A DNA stretch of 39,946 bases from Bacteroides sp. (GCA_014802045.1 JAAVDA010000008.1:28283-68228); one strand, 5' to 3'; numbered from the stretch's first letter, positions 8,481 to 17,851 are shown. Notes: generated by a model from the sequence alone, not told the origin. Made by a program: numbers and translations.

Positions 8481-9155
8481 TTATTCAATCACCTTATACC
8501 GGCTCTTGGCCACCGCACGCGAACGCAGATTGAAATGCCACCACTCCGACCGCAGAGGCATAAAGCCCGCGCTCCGCATAGCTCTGCGCAGCAACTCCCG
8601 GTTGGCACGCTCAGTCGGCGTAATCACACCCCGCTCCACCAGCTCCCTCTCGCGGTCTATATTCGCTTCAGGGCCGAGATGATCCACCGGAGTGCCCATC
8701 GGCAGCTCGCAACCATGCATATCAGCGAGAGTCACATCCACAGCCAATCCATAATTATGCAACCCACCCCCTCTCGCCGGATTGCTCACATAAGGCGCCG
8801 CAGCCGTTCCCCTCACCTTGGCATACATCTGCCGCTGCACCGACATTGGCCTTGCCGCATCCTTCACCAGCAACCGCAGGTCGCTCCGCTCACGCCGCAA
8901 AGCCTCAGCGGCCTTAAGCAGAGCCTCGGCTGCCTCCGGATGCAGATAAGCTTTCCGAAGCTCCCCATACATATCCTCGCCCACGAAATTATCCTCCGAG
9001 GCATACATCAGCCTGACTATTATAGTGGTGTCCATTGCACCCACATCAACCATGCCGGCTCTCCGCATCAGCGAGTCTATATTCTGGGCTCCTGCTATCG
9101 CCACCCACCCCAACGCAAGCATCAAAACCACGCTTCTCATCATTGTCACTCTCAT
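8481..9155 (-). CDS. Exported D-Ala-D-Ala dipeptidase (VanX/DdpX family, peptidase M15D)
   Basis: A protein of 224 residues with an N-terminal signal peptide (hydrophobic core about 8-22, ending AIAGAQ). The zinc-ligand motif is in GGGLHNYGLAVDV (His and Asp of the SxHxxGxAxD type), and the second part is EWWHF, giving catalytic Glu and the third ligand His. Family members hydrolyse D-Ala-D-Ala. VanX is linked to vancomycin resistance and DdpX to peptidoglycan turnover. With no van ligase or sensor genes nearby, a housekeeping role in wall-peptide recycling is the better reading. It lies downstream of the ompA-family gene but behind a strong terminator, so it probably has its own promoter, which I could not identify. 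Confidence 0.9.
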   Translation of the reverse strand: MRVTMMRSVVLMLALGWVAIAGAQNIDSLMRRAGMVDVGAMDTTIIVRLMYASEDNFVGEDMYGELRKAYLHPEAAEALLKAAEALRRERSDLRLLVKDAARPMSVQRQMYAKVRGTAAAPYVSNPARGGGLHNYGLAVDVTLADMHGCELPMGTPVDHLGPEANIDRERELVERGVITPTERANRELLRRAMRSAGFMPLRSEWWHFNLRSRAVAKSRYKVIE

Positions 9156-9187
9156 AAATAAGTATAAACAACTCCTATAAGTAAGTA

Positions 9188-9215
9188 AAACGGCCCGGAT
9201 TACTCCGGGCCGTTT
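9188..9215 (-). terminator. Strong hairpin terminator after the OmpA-family gene
   Basis: A perfect 11-bp stem, AAACGGCCCGG with CCGGGCCGTTT, and a 6-base loop. On the minus strand it is followed by TTTTAC. It sits about 40 bases beyond the stop of the OmpA-family gene and is nearly symmetric, so it could also act on plus-strand transcripts. Confidence 0.85.
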
Positions 9216-9257
9216 ATCCTGCCTATCTAAAGATAGACGATTTTTTTTTGCTTTTTC

Positions 9258-10439
9258 TTACTCAGCCTCTACGATAGTTACGGCACGATCGAGCTGAACA
9301 GCCTTTTCACCGAGGTCGGTGAGGTTGCCATTGTCGATAGTAGCATTGAGCTGGGTAGCGGGAACGCCGAAGCGAACGAGCTGACGCTGTACGCCGTCAA
9401 CACGAGCCTGACGCAGACGGGTGTTGATAGCGTCGGTGCCGGTGTAGTTGTCGGCCCAGCCGGTAAGAGTGTAGTTCTTGCCGCTTTCCTTCATCACAGA
9501 AGCCACAGCGCGGAGCACGTTAACCTCACGCGAAGAGAGGCTTGACTTGCCGATGGGATAGTAGATGGTGGTGAGGGGCATCTTGGGGCATACAGTCTTT
9601 TCAACCGGACGGTTGAGGCAGTCCTGAAGCTGACGCTCGAGGTCGGCGATGCGGGCGTTGGCAGCCTGCAGACGAGCTTCGATAGCGCTGCAGTCGGGCA
9701 CTTCGGGGCAAACAGGAACCACGGGAGCGTTCCAGCTGCGCTTGTTGAAGTTGTAGGTCACACCTACATAAGCCTGAAGGTCGCCTACAGTCTTGTGGTG
9801 GTTGGCAACAGTTTCCTGAAGAGCGTCCAGAGTGCTGAAGCGGATATCAAGGAAGAGCTGAACGGCATCAGACACATTGAACGCGTTGATCCAGCCTGCA
9901 CGCAATGAAGTGTTGAAGTTGTCAGCTTTCTTCCATGCGAGGTTGTCACCCTTCTTCATGCTGTGGGCCACGGTCCAGTATGCGCCGGCACCGAAGTAAA
10001 CTGAAGAGTTGTAGATACGGCCGGGACGATAGCCACACCACCAGTTGGTGAGGTTGATCATAACGTCGCCTACTGCGCCAAACTCATTCACCTTCTGCTT
10101 GTAGTACTTGCCTACGCGGGTGTAGTAAGGGTTGCTGAACACGTTAACCTCTGAGAGGCTCTTAACGCCGAGGTAGTTGGCACCTACACGCACACCGATA
10201 ATGGGTGAGAACCACTTACCTACATAGAGAGAAGCGGCAGGTGAGAAACGGTTGGCAAGCTTGCGCTCGCTGTCAAACTTGGAGAACATGATGCCAACGC
10301 CACCTTCACCGGTGATAAACCAGTTGTCCTGGAAGCGATTCATCAGATAGCCCTGCTCGGGGTCAGGTGTCACCTGAGCGGATGCGGCGGTTCCGAGGAA
10401 CAGTGCGCATGCCAGGCCAAGGATACATCTTTTGATCAT
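9258..10439 (-). CDS. OmpA family outer membrane protein
   Basis: A protein of 393 residues. It has a signal peptide (about 1-22, cleavage after TAASAQ), then an aromatic beta-barrel region (about 30-230) ending in VGVTYNFNKRSW. Next is a short linker with a Cys-Pro motif and a helical segment (IEARLQAANARIADLERQL, about 253-272). A C-terminal OmpA-like peptidoglycan-binding domain spans about 290-390. In that domain, the Asp of GWADNYTGT and the Arg of RLRQARVDGVQ are the residues that normally hold diaminopimelate. It should tether the outer membrane to the wall and is probably abundant. It has its own promoter box and a strong terminator, so it forms a single-gene unit. Confidence 0.92.
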   Translation of the reverse strand: MIKRCILGLACALFLGTAASAQVTPDPEQGYLMNRFQDNWFITGEGGVGIMFSKFDSERKLANRFSPAASLYVGKWFSPIIGVRVGANYLGVKSLSEVNVFSNPYYTRVGKYYKQKVNEFGAVGDVMINLTNWWCGYRPGRIYNSSVYFGAGAYWTVAHSMKKGDNLAWKKADNFNTSLRAGWINAFNVSDAVQLFLDIRFSTLDALQETVANHHKTVGDLQAYVGVTYNFNKRSWNAPVVPVCPEVPDCSAIEARLQAANARIADLERQLQDCLNRPVEKTVCPKMPLTTIYYPIGKSSLSSREVNVLRAVASVMKESGKNYTLTGWADNYTGTDAINTRLRQARVDGVQRQLVRFGVPATQLNATIDNGNLTDLGEKAVQLDRAVTIVEAE

Positions 10440-10491
10440 AGCAATCTTGGTTACAAAAAAAATAGTTAAACGTATTTTACAATTCGAGCCA

Positions 10492-10499
10492 CAAAGGTA
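10492..10499 (-). promoter_or_regulatory. Putative -7 promoter box for the OmpA-family gene
   Basis: The minus strand reads TACCTTTG (consensus TAnnTTTG), 53 bases upstream of the ATG, followed by an A/T-rich leader. Confidence 0.6.
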
Positions 10500-10624
10500 A
10501 TCTTTTTTATTTAATTTTAGCTGAATATTCCGCTAAAATTTTTCCGGAAGCATATAATTTCTCCTTCTACGAATCTTCATGACACGCATTTCAGAGCAAA
10601 ATCAGCTGCTTCGGAAGGCCTTTT

Positions 10625-12655
10625 TCAGGCGCCGATAAACTCTTTCACCCGCGAAAGCACCGCATCGGGAGTGAATCCAAACTTCTCGTCGAGCACCTTG
10701 TAGGGAGCCGAAGCGCCGAAGCGGTCAAGGCCATACACCTTGCCCCACGGCCCTACAACCTCGCGAAGAGTGGAGCTAAGACCGGCGGTGAGACCGAAAG
10801 TCGGCACACCCTCCTTTATCACGCTCCGGCGGTAAGCCTCATCCTGATCAAGGAACAGCCCCAGCGAAGGCACCGACACCACTCTCGCGCCGATACCCTC
10901 GGCCTTGAGCAGAGCAGCCACATCGCAGAGCAGAGACACCTCCGAACCGTTGCCCACGAGAGTCACAGCCGGATTCTCGCAGTCTGTCACCACGTAGCCA
11001 CCCTTGCGCATACCCTCGGCGTCGTCATAGCGCGAACCGCTTGCAGAAGGCAGGTCATGCACATCCTGGCGCGTAAGAATCAGAGCCGTCGGAGTCTTCT
11101 TATTGTTCATGGCCATCTCCCAGGCTATAGTGGTCTCGGCGCTGTCGGCCGGACGAAGCACCAGCATCGAACGCTCGCCCGAAAGATTCCTTATCTGCTC
11201 AAGCAGGCGTATCTGTGCTTCCTGTTCCACCGGCTCATGAGTCGGACCATCCTCACCCACACGGAATGCATCGTGGGTCCACACATATTTCACCGGAAGC
11301 TGCATCAGGGCCGCCATACGCACAGCCGGCTTCATATAGTCGGAGAATACAAAGAATGTGCCGCAAGCAGCCATCATAGCCCCGTGGAGCACAATGCCGT
11401 TCATTATCGAAGCCATGGTAAGCTCGGCCACGCCCGCATGCAGAAACGCTCCCGAGAAATCGCCCGGCTTCAGAGCGCCGGTCTGCTTCAGAAATGCCTC
11501 CGTCTTGTCAGAATTGGCCAGGTCGGCAGACGACACTATCATATTCTTCACCACCTTGCCAAGCTCGGTCAGCACATCGGCCGATGCTGTGCGTGTTGCC
11601 ACATTGGCCTTATGCACTATAGCGCGGTAGTCTATCTGAGGCAGGTTGCCCTCTATGAAATTGCGCAGCTGCAGAGCCTTGTCGGGATTTGCCTCGGCCC
11701 ATTTGCGCTCCTCCTCACGGCGAGCGCCTACTATGCGGCGCAGCTCCTCGGTGCGCTCCGCATAAAGCCGGGCCACCTCGGGGCGAATCACCCACGGATT
11801 CTCAGGATCGCCACCGAGATTGCGGATGGTGGCGTTCACATCTGCGCCACTCTTGCTCAGAGGCTGACCGTGAGTGCTGCACTGCCCCTCGAAGCATTCG
11901 CCCGAAGCAGTCACACAACCCTTGCCCATCACCGTGTTGCCGATTATCAGCACCGGCTTGTGCTTCTCTGCATGCGCCTTGCGCAGAGCCTCGGCGATAG
12001 CCTCCGGATCGCATCCGTCTATCTCTATCACATGCCAGTGCCATGCGCGATATTTGGCAGCATAGTCTTCGGTGTCAACCTCATCCACATCCGTAGAGAG
12101 CTGCACCTTGTTGCTGTCATAAAACATTATCAGGTTCGACAGACCCAGAAAACCCGCAATGCGCCCTGCGCCCTGCGAAATCTCCTCCTGAATGCCGCCG
12201 TCAGAGATAAAAGCGTAAGTCTTGTGGCCTATCCACTCACCGAAACGAGCTGCCAGAAAACGCTCAGCGATTGCAGCCCCTACAGCCATTGTGTGGCCCT
12301 GACCGAGCGGACCCGAAGTATTTTCGATGCCGTGAGCCGGGTCAAGCTCCGGATGCCCCGGAGTCACACTCCCCCACTGTCTGAACTGCTGCAGCTCATC
12401 GAGAGTGTAGCGACCCGTAAGAGCCAGCACACTGTAGAGCATCGGCGACATATGCCCCGGATCGAGAAAGAAACGGTCGCGGGCAATCCATGTCGGATCA
12501 TCAGGGTCTGTTACCAAAAACTGCGAATAGAGCACGTTCACAAAATCCGCGCCCCCCATAGCTCCGCCCGGGTGTCCCGACTTGGCTTTCTCAACCATCG
12601 AGGCAGCCAGCACACGGATATTGTCGGCAGCCGAATCCAGAATCTTTCTGTCCAT
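10625..12655 (-). CDS. tkt: Transketolase
   Basis: Transketolase of 676 residues, a thiamine-diphosphate enzyme that moves two-carbon units between pentose-phosphate and glycolytic sugars. The N-terminal ThDP-binding domain has KAKSGHPGGAMGGADF and the cofactor loop ISDGGIQEEISQ. This SDGG form replaces the GDG of most transketolases and is typical of the Bacteroides lineage. The pyrimidine domain carries VWTHDAFRVGEDGPTHEPVE, and the C-terminal domain ends in the RFGASAPYKVLDEKFG block. I place the start at MDRKIL (12655): the longer frame upstream would begin inside the promoter box at 12707-12714. It lies downstream of the MFS gene but is separated by a terminator. Confidence 0.95.
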   Translation of the reverse strand: MDRKILDSAADNIRVLAASMVEKAKSGHPGGAMGGADFVNVLYSQFLVTDPDDPTWIARDRFFLDPGHMSPMLYSVLALTGRYTLDELQQFRQWGSVTPGHPELDPAHGIENTSGPLGQGHTMAVGAAIAERFLAARFGEWIGHKTYAFISDGGIQEEISQGAGRIAGFLGLSNLIMFYDSNKVQLSTDVDEVDTEDYAAKYRAWHWHVIEIDGCDPEAIAEALRKAHAEKHKPVLIIGNTVMGKGCVTASGECFEGQCSTHGQPLSKSGADVNATIRNLGGDPENPWVIRPEVARLYAERTEELRRIVGARREEERKWAEANPDKALQLRNFIEGNLPQIDYRAIVHKANVATRTASADVLTELGKVVKNMIVSSADLANSDKTEAFLKQTGALKPGDFSGAFLHAGVAELTMASIMNGIVLHGAMMAACGTFFVFSDYMKPAVRMAALMQLPVKYVWTHDAFRVGEDGPTHEPVEQEAQIRLLEQIRNLSGERSMLVLRPADSAETTIAWEMAMNNKKTPTALILTRQDVHDLPSASGSRYDDAEGMRKGGYVVTDCENPAVTLVGNGSEVSLLCDVAALLKAEGIGARVVSVPSLGLFLDQDEAYRRSVIKEGVPTFGLTAGLSSTLREVVGPWGKVYGLDRFGASAPYKVLDEKFGFTPDAVLSRVKEFIGA

Positions 12656-12706
12656 ATCTGAATATGTGTAATGTTGCGTTAGTATGAGTGAAGTCATTTC
12701 ACGCTG

Positions 12707-12714
12707 CAAAAGTA
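12707..12714 (-). promoter_or_regulatory. Putative -7 promoter box for transketolase
   Basis: The minus strand reads TACTTTTG, a full match to TAnnTTTG, 52 bases before the chosen ATG. Because this box overlaps the longest open frame, it argues for the downstream start. Confidence 0.6.
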
Positions 12715-12743
12715 CTCAAACCCCGCCACAAATGCAAACAATG

Positions 12744-12794
12744 TATAAAAAATAACGGCGGCCGCCAACTCCGCAGAGTCTGTGGCAGCCGCCG
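12744..12794 (-). terminator. Terminator after the MFS transporter gene
   Basis: The arms CGGCGGCCGCCA and TGGCAGCCGCCG form a 12-bp stem with one mismatch around a 15-base loop. On the minus strand it is followed by TTATTTTTTATAC. It lies about 30 bases past the MFS stop and just ahead of the transketolase promoter. Confidence 0.8.
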
Positions 12795-12821
12795 CATACG
12801 TTTGGATTACCCTATGGCAGA

Positions 12822-14156
12822 TTACTCTCCTACAGGAATATCCGTATTCACATTCTTCGAACCGATGAGAGCGTAGTAAAGAATATACACCGCACATCCC
12901 AGAGGCACGAAATAGCTTATCAGATAATTGCTTGTCCAGTCGGCCACAAGCGCCTGGATTGCCACCATCACAGCGCAGCCAAACACCATGGTCATAAACG
13001 CGCCCGAAGCGATAGCGGTATATTTGCCCAGACCCTCTACAGCCATATTGAAGATACCGCCCCACATCACAGAGGTGCAGAGACCCACCAGGATGAAAGC
13101 GAAGATACCCACAGGCACGCTTGCCCAGATCACCGACACATTGGCCCAGTCAACACCGGGAATGCTCACCATCCAGCTCTCGGGAGCAAACATTCCGAAG
13201 AGAATCAGCACGATGCTGGCCACCGACACAACGGTGATCATCTGCTTCGACGACACCTTGCCGCCGATAGCACCGCCCACGAAACGGCCCACGAGCATCA
13301 TCAGCCAGTAGACAGCCACGATCAGACCCACGATACCGGCATCCATGCCCAGACCCGGAGTAGCAGCCGTAGGCTCAGCGGTGAGATACTGCAGGATATA
13401 GGTAGGCACACCCACCTCGATACCCATATAGAGGAAAATAGCCAGAATGCCCAGCTTGAAGTGACGGAAAGAGAAAGCGCTATATTTCTTGCCGGTGGTG
13501 TTGCGCTTGGCATGCTCTGCCTCCTCGATTTTCTTCTCGGCAGCCTGCTCGGGCTCATCGATCTTGGTGAAGAGAATCACCACGAAAGCTATCACGAAGA
13601 TAGCCATTGCGATAAATAGCGCCGGAGTGGCATCGGTCACCTTTGCCTTGGCTGCATCACCGATCAGAGCGCCCATCAGGATATACACAGCCACAGCGGC
13701 AGCGCTGTTAAACACACCGCCTATCTGAATCAGCTGATTACCCTTATTGCCGCCACCGCCCAGAATATTGAGCATCGGGTTCACCACGGTGTTGAGCATA
13801 CACATGCAGAAGCCGCCGATAAACGCACCCACCAGATAAACAGCGAAAGCACAGCTCTCCATGCTCTCCCAACCGCTCATCCACTGCACGAAAATGCCCA
13901 CTATGCCCACTATCAGAGCAAGAAGAGCAGTCTTCTTATAGCCACACTTCTTGATAAGCATACCTGCCGGAATACCCATCACGAGATACGCGATAAAGTT
14001 GCCGTAATTGCCGATTTGCGACTCAAGGTTCGAAGCTCCGAACTGGTTTTTCACGATAACTGCCATCGGCGAACAAAGATTGGTCACGAAGGCAATCATT
14101 GCAAACAGGGCAATCATCACTATGATTGCACCCCATTGTTTTGATTGGTTACTCAT
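12822..14156 (-). CDS. MFS sugar transporter, fucose permease/FHS type
   Basis: A membrane protein of 444 residues with about twelve hydrophobic helices and a central cytoplasmic loop rich in charged residues (about 198-225, DEPEQAAEKKIEEAEHAKR). The first half has NYGNFIAYLVMGIPAGML and then KKCGYKKTALLAL, matching the fucose:proton symporter/glucose-galactose transporter branch of the major facilitator superfamily. The family couples sugar entry to protons across the inner membrane. Which sugar is used cannot be told from sequence. No sugar-catabolic operon is attached; the next gene, transketolase, has its own promoter. Confidence is high for the superfamily and moderate for sugar specificity. 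Confidence 0.85.
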   Translation of the reverse strand: MSNQSKQWGAIIVMIALFAMIAFVTNLCSPMAVIVKNQFGASNLESQIGNYGNFIAYLVMGIPAGMLIKKCGYKKTALLALIVGIVGIFVQWMSGWESMESCAFAVYLVGAFIGGFCMCMLNTVVNPMLNILGGGGNKGNQLIQIGGVFNSAAAVAVYILMGALIGDAAKAKVTDATPALFIAMAIFVIAFVVILFTKIDEPEQAAEKKIEEAEHAKRNTTGKKYSAFSFRHFKLGILAIFLYMGIEVGVPTYILQYLTAEPTAATPGLGMDAGIVGLIVAVYWLMMLVGRFVGGAIGGKVSSKQMITVVSVASIVLILFGMFAPESWMVSIPGVDWANVSVIWASVPVGIFAFILVGLCTSVMWGGIFNMAVEGLGKYTAIASGAFMTMVFGCAVMVAIQALVADWTSNYLISYFVPLGCAVYILYYALIGSKNVNTDIPVGE

Positions 14157-14269
14157 TTTATTTTAGGTATTGATTTGTCCTCAGTTTTTTGCGGGCAAAG
14201 ACCCCTTGACATCCGGCAGACTCACAATCTTTCCGGCCGCAATGAGCCCATGCAAACCCAAACACCGCG

Positions 14270-14277
14270 TAAAGTTA
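14270..14277 (-). promoter_or_regulatory. Possible -7 box for the MFS transporter
   Basis: The minus strand reads TAACTTTA, 7 of 8 to TAnnTTTG, 114 bases upstream of the ATG. It implies a leader of about 100 nucleotides. This is weaker than the other boxes because of the final-base mismatch. Confidence 0.3.
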
Positions 14278-14398
14278 TACATTTTTTCCGTCCGCACCAA
14301 ATTATTCTTCCACAACCTCCCCACCGCCGGCCAAAGGCCTGCCCCATCTCGTCAGCCCCATACGCTTGCGTGCGGTGAGCGGAGGGGATATGCCCCCC

Positions 14399-15061
14399 TC
14401 ACACCCTCTCCCCGAAGATGTCGCTGCCGATTCTCACCAGCGTAGAGCCACACTCCACAGCCTCGCGCCAGTCATGGCTCATGCCCATGCTCACCACCGC
14501 AAACTCCTCACGCCCGCTCATCACCCCCGCCTTCAGAGCATCAAAACAACCCCTTATCTTGCGGAAATCACTCCTCACACGCTCCATATCATCCGTGTTA
14601 GAGGCCATCCCCATCACACCCGTCACTCTCACACCCTCCATTCCCGCAGCCTCCACAGCCGCAGCCTCCATCTCCTCAGGCAGAAAGCCAAATTTTGTCT
14701 CCTCGCGGGCCACATGCACCTGCAGCAGCACATCCACACGCTTCCCCGCCTTACGAGCCTCAGCATCCACCGCCCTGAGCAGACGCAGAGAGTCAATGCT
14801 CTCTATCACCGATGCCCACTCCACCGCCTGCCTCACCTTATTGGTCTGCAGATGCCCGATGAAATGCCACCTTATATCCCCGGGCAACTCCCGGGCCTTA
14901 ACAGCGAGCTCCTGCACACGGCTCTCGCCAAACAGCCGCTGCCCACCCTCATAGGCATCCTCAATCGCACCCGCAGGATGAAACTTCGACACCGCAAGCA
15001 GCGCCACCCCCTCGGGAATGGCGCCGCGCAGTGCCGCTATCCGTTCAGAAGGCCGCTCCAT
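14399..15061 (-). CDS. yggS: YggS family pyridoxal-phosphate homeostasis protein
   Basis: A protein of 220 residues of the YggS/PROSC (PLPBP) family, a PLP-binding TIM-barrel protein that buffers vitamin B6 and affects amino-acid balance. The Schiff-base lysine lies in LLAVSKFHP near residue 26. WHFIGHLQTNK (about 85-95) and GMSHDWREAVECGSTLVRIG near the C-terminus are family signatures. The ATG at 15061 shares a base with the stop of the upstream DUF4494 gene (TGATG), implying translational coupling. A GTG one codon earlier is the alternative start. Confidence 0.93.
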   Translation of the reverse strand: MERPSERIAALRGAIPEGVALLAVSKFHPAGAIEDAYEGGQRLFGESRVQELAVKARELPGDIRWHFIGHLQTNKVRQAVEWASVIESIDSLRLLRAVDAEARKAGKRVDVLLQVHVAREETKFGFLPEEMEAAAVEAAGMEGVRVTGVMGMASNTDDMERVRSDFRKIRGCFDALKAGVMSGREEFAVVSMGMSHDWREAVECGSTLVRIGSDIFGERV

Positions 15062-15513
15062 CACTCTCCCTGCGATGCGCCGCCCGAAAGCTTCGCTTTA
15101 TACACATCCATCAGCGGAGTCTCCGTGATGCTCTGAATCTCAAAATCGGCCATAGTGCCGCTCATACCCTCCATGAAGTTGTCATATGCCTCCTTGAGCG
15201 TATTTCCAGCCACAAGAATCAGCGTAGAACTCTTCTTCTCGGCCGCGGTCTTCTCATCGATAGTGATGAAGGCCACCTTCACCAGATACCACTTGTCGGC
15301 CGAATCATCCCAGAAAATCTCCGAGATTTTGGTGCGCTTCACCGCGCTCACCGAGAAATCGCCCGATATATACGGGGTCTGCTCCTCGATGATACGGGCC
15401 TCAGCCTCCGTAAACGACAGTGCATCCACAAGATAAGGCTCATTCACCTTCTTGACCACACCGTTTTCCATCATCTTGTCATAGTGCACCTTGCACTCAA
15501 ACCAATTTGCCAT
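15061..15513 (-). CDS. DUF4494 domain-containing protein
   Basis: A protein of 150 residues with no signal peptide or membrane segment. The start WFECKVHYDKMMENG and the stretch PYLVDALSFTEAEARIIEE are what I recognise as DUF4494, a Bacteroidota family of unknown function. The fold looks like mixed alpha/beta, with a final low-complexity tail (KLSGGASQGE). It is coupled to yggS by a TGATG overlap, so both are made from one message. That pairing is the best clue to function, but I would not push it further. Confidence 0.88.
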   Translation of the reverse strand: MANWFECKVHYDKMMENGVVKKVNEPYLVDALSFTEAEARIIEEQTPYISGDFSVSAVKRTKISEIFWDDSADKWYLVKVAFITIDEKTAAEKKSSTLILVAGNTLKEAYDNFMEGMSGTMADFEIQSITETPLMDVYKAKLSGGASQGE

Positions 15514-15594
15514 AATATTCTGTCTTTTATTTTAGTGTTTCACAATTATTTTCTCTTTCCGGGCAAGTGTTATCACCTTGTCAGCTTCTCACAC

Positions 15595-17826
15595 TCACTC
15601 TATCACCACCTTCTCCGTAATCACCAGCCCCGATTTGCCGCGGGCCACGACTATATACACTCCGCGCCCCGCGCCACCGGTCTGAATCACAGCTCCGTCA
15701 GCGCCACCCGTGGCCGAAGCCACCGCCGCACCGTTCAGCCCATACAGAGTGGCCGCAACGCTCTCCTCACCGTCCATCATCACGCTCAGCCGGCTTCCGC
15801 TCAGTCCGAGCTTCAGGCGCTCCCGGGTGGCATCGTCAAGCACACTCAGAGCCGACGACTTCCCAAGCAGCTCACACATAGCCACAAACGCATCCACCTT
15901 GCCGGCGCCCCACTGCTTGGCCTCAGTCTCATTCCGGCCGGTCTCAGCATGAGCCGTGCGCCTCAGCAGATCCTTCACATCGCTCACCCCCAGACTGGGC
16001 TTTGCCTGCAGCATCAGCGCAGCAATACCCGCCACATAAGGGCTCGCCATCGATGTGCCCTGCATCACATGCCAGTAATTCTTCCTATCCTTCCCGTTCA
16101 CACTGCTCTCAGCCTCAGCGCTCATCTGGTCTATGTCGGCATCTTCGATATCCACATAATAAGTGCTGTAGCTGGACACTATCCCCTCGCCGGGCGCACA
16201 AAAATCAGGCAGCTTACGCCCCTGAAACGTAGACCCATACGACGTAAACGGACTCACCGTCCCAACCGGATGAGCACTGTTATAGGCCTCGCCATACCAC
16301 ATCTGACCTCCGCCCAACACAGGCCACTTGTCGCGGCTGATATAGCTCCCCACCACAATCACATTCGCGCCACACGCCATACCGTTGATGCTCTCCGACG
16401 CATTCCCGTCAGACCAACCCTCCACACCATCGCTCGTAAACTCACCGCCGTCACAGAAATCCCACACATCGATTTCCGTTCCGGCTTTTCCCGAATATAT
16501 CAGGCCCGGCACCAGATTGACATTCGTGCTCTTATTAGTCAGATCATAATAAGTGTAGATGTTAAACCGGTTATTGTCAGTGCAATTCTCGCAATAAATC
16601 TGAACAAACGAATCCTCGAAAGCCTGATCGAAATAAGCATTGTGCTTCCACCCCTTGTCAGTGCGGTTCTCAGTGCCGATTATCACCCACGACCCCGAAG
16701 CCTTACCCTCCACCTTCTCGCTATAGACCACCCTCCGGGTATTCTTGTCGAAAAGCACGAAAGTAGCGTCAAACGGAGTCGAATTCTTACCCCACGCATC
16801 AGCCACACCGGCCTTACCCGAATACCCCTTCAGGAAAGTCTTCAGCTCACTCGACGCGCCCTCAAACCGATATTGCAGCGACACATTCTGCTCACCCTCA
16901 TTGCCCGCCGAAATGCAGATCACCGACCGCATCCCCAGCCCGGCCATATACCGGCTGAAAGCATCCGTGCCGTCATGAGGCCCCATCGTAGTGCCCAGCG
17001 ACAGATTCACCACCGCCGGCTTCCCCACCTCAGCAGCATAATCCACAATCTTCTGCACCCCCAGCACCACCGCCGGTTCAGCCAGAGAGCCCCCGGCCAT
17101 AGCCAGATCAGCCCCCGTAGCCACCCCATAATAAGGCACACTCCCCTGAGTCTTCACCCAGCCCGAGCTCCCGAGCTCCACGATTTCACCCGCTCCGCTG
17201 TAAGAACCGGCCATAATGCCCGCCACATGAGTGCCATGCGTAGCCCCGGCATTGTCCGTAGTGAAGTTCGCAATACTCTCCTCCGTGGCATATTCCACCG
17301 CAGTTCCCTTATTATCATCATCCATACCCAGATTCCAGACCCTCTTCACCCTCGACTTCCCCGTGGTCTGATCCATAAAATTCACATTATTCGGGTCCAG
17401 ACCATGATCCACCAGACCCACAACCACACCCCGGCCGTCGAAAGTCGCCCCAAGCTCCTTCAGCGGATCGGTCTGCACATAGCTCACCATCGACGCCTCC
17501 CGCGCCTTATCGAGAGCAAGCCGCAGCACATTGCCGAAACTCAGGCGCTTCACCCCCGGCTGAGCAGCAATAATCTCAGCGTCGCCCAGCGCAAACTCCA
17601 CCAGAGCCACACCGTTCTCCACGCCATACACCTGCCTCACACCCTCCAGATCCTCGGCAGCCTGACCCTCAGCCAGACTCACGAAGCCCACCACAGAGCG
17701 CGCCACATCACCACGCGAAGCCTTCGCCTCGCTCACCACCCGCATACCCGCAGGACTGATCTTAAACTGAGCCCAGGCAGAGCCCGCAAGCAACGCAGCC
17801 ACAGCCGCCACAAAAAATCTCATCAT
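15595..17826 (-). CDS. Exported subtilisin-like serine protease (S8) with C-terminal sorting-type domain
   Basis: A protein of 743 residues with a signal peptide (about 1-20, ending AGSAWAQ). The S8 catalytic residues are all visible: Asp140 in GLVDHG, His197 in ATHGTHVAG, oxyanion Asn309 in ISAGNEG and Ser592 in QGTSMASPYVAG. About 280 residues separate the Asn and Ser motifs, so a large insert (about 315-480, beta-rich) splits the catalytic domain. The region 20-125 looks like an inhibitor-type propeptide. The last 80 residues (about 665-743) resemble a type A sorting domain, with LYGLNGAAV, GRGVYIVVARGKSG and a final EKVVIE. I start at the first ATG of a double ATG. The longer frame upstream overlaps the promoter box. 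Confidence 0.9.
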   Translation of the reverse strand: MMRFFVAAVAALLAGSAWAQFKISPAGMRVVSEAKASRGDVARSVVGFVSLAEGQAAEDLEGVRQVYGVENGVALVEFALGDAEIIAAQPGVKRLSFGNVLRLALDKAREASMVSYVQTDPLKELGATFDGRGVVVGLVDHGLDPNNVNFMDQTTGKSRVKRVWNLGMDDDNKGTAVEYATEESIANFTTDNAGATHGTHVAGIMAGSYSGAGEIVELGSSGWVKTQGSVPYYGVATGADLAMAGGSLAEPAVVLGVQKIVDYAAEVGKPAVVNLSLGTTMGPHDGTDAFSRYMAGLGMRSVICISAGNEGEQNVSLQYRFEGASSELKTFLKGYSGKAGVADAWGKNSTPFDATFVLFDKNTRRVVYSEKVEGKASGSWVIIGTENRTDKGWKHNAYFDQAFEDSFVQIYCENCTDNNRFNIYTYYDLTNKSTNVNLVPGLIYSGKAGTEIDVWDFCDGGEFTSDGVEGWSDGNASESINGMACGANVIVVGSYISRDKWPVLGGGQMWYGEAYNSAHPVGTVSPFTSYGSTFQGRKLPDFCAPGEGIVSSYSTYYVDIEDADIDQMSAEAESSVNGKDRKNYWHVMQGTSMASPYVAGIAALMLQAKPSLGVSDVKDLLRRTAHAETGRNETEAKQWGAGKVDAFVAMCELLGKSSALSVLDDATRERLKLGLSGSRLSVMMDGEESVAATLYGLNGAAVASATGGADGAVIQTGGAGRGVYIVVARGKSGLVITEKVVIE

Positions 17827-17843
17827 AATCCGGCAATTTTCCC

Positions 17844-17851
17844 CAAAGTTA
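17844..17851 (-). promoter_or_regulatory. Putative -7 promoter box for the S8 protease
   Basis: The minus strand reads TAACTTTG (full consensus), 17 bases before the ATG, giving a very short leader. Confidence 0.55.

Noticed and set aside
8481-9155. Vancomycin resistance locus
   Set aside because: Only the VanX-type dipeptidase is present; no D-Ala-D-Lac ligase, VanH or VanRS genes are near it.
11057-12661. Plus-strand frame of 534 codons opposite transketolase
   Set aside because: Shadow of the transketolase gene, with no recognisable domain and no promoter box.
14157-14398. Riboswitch in the leader of the MFS gene
   Set aside because: The leader is about 100 bases, but I could not match any known riboswitch core; small GC palindromes near 14380 are not followed by T.
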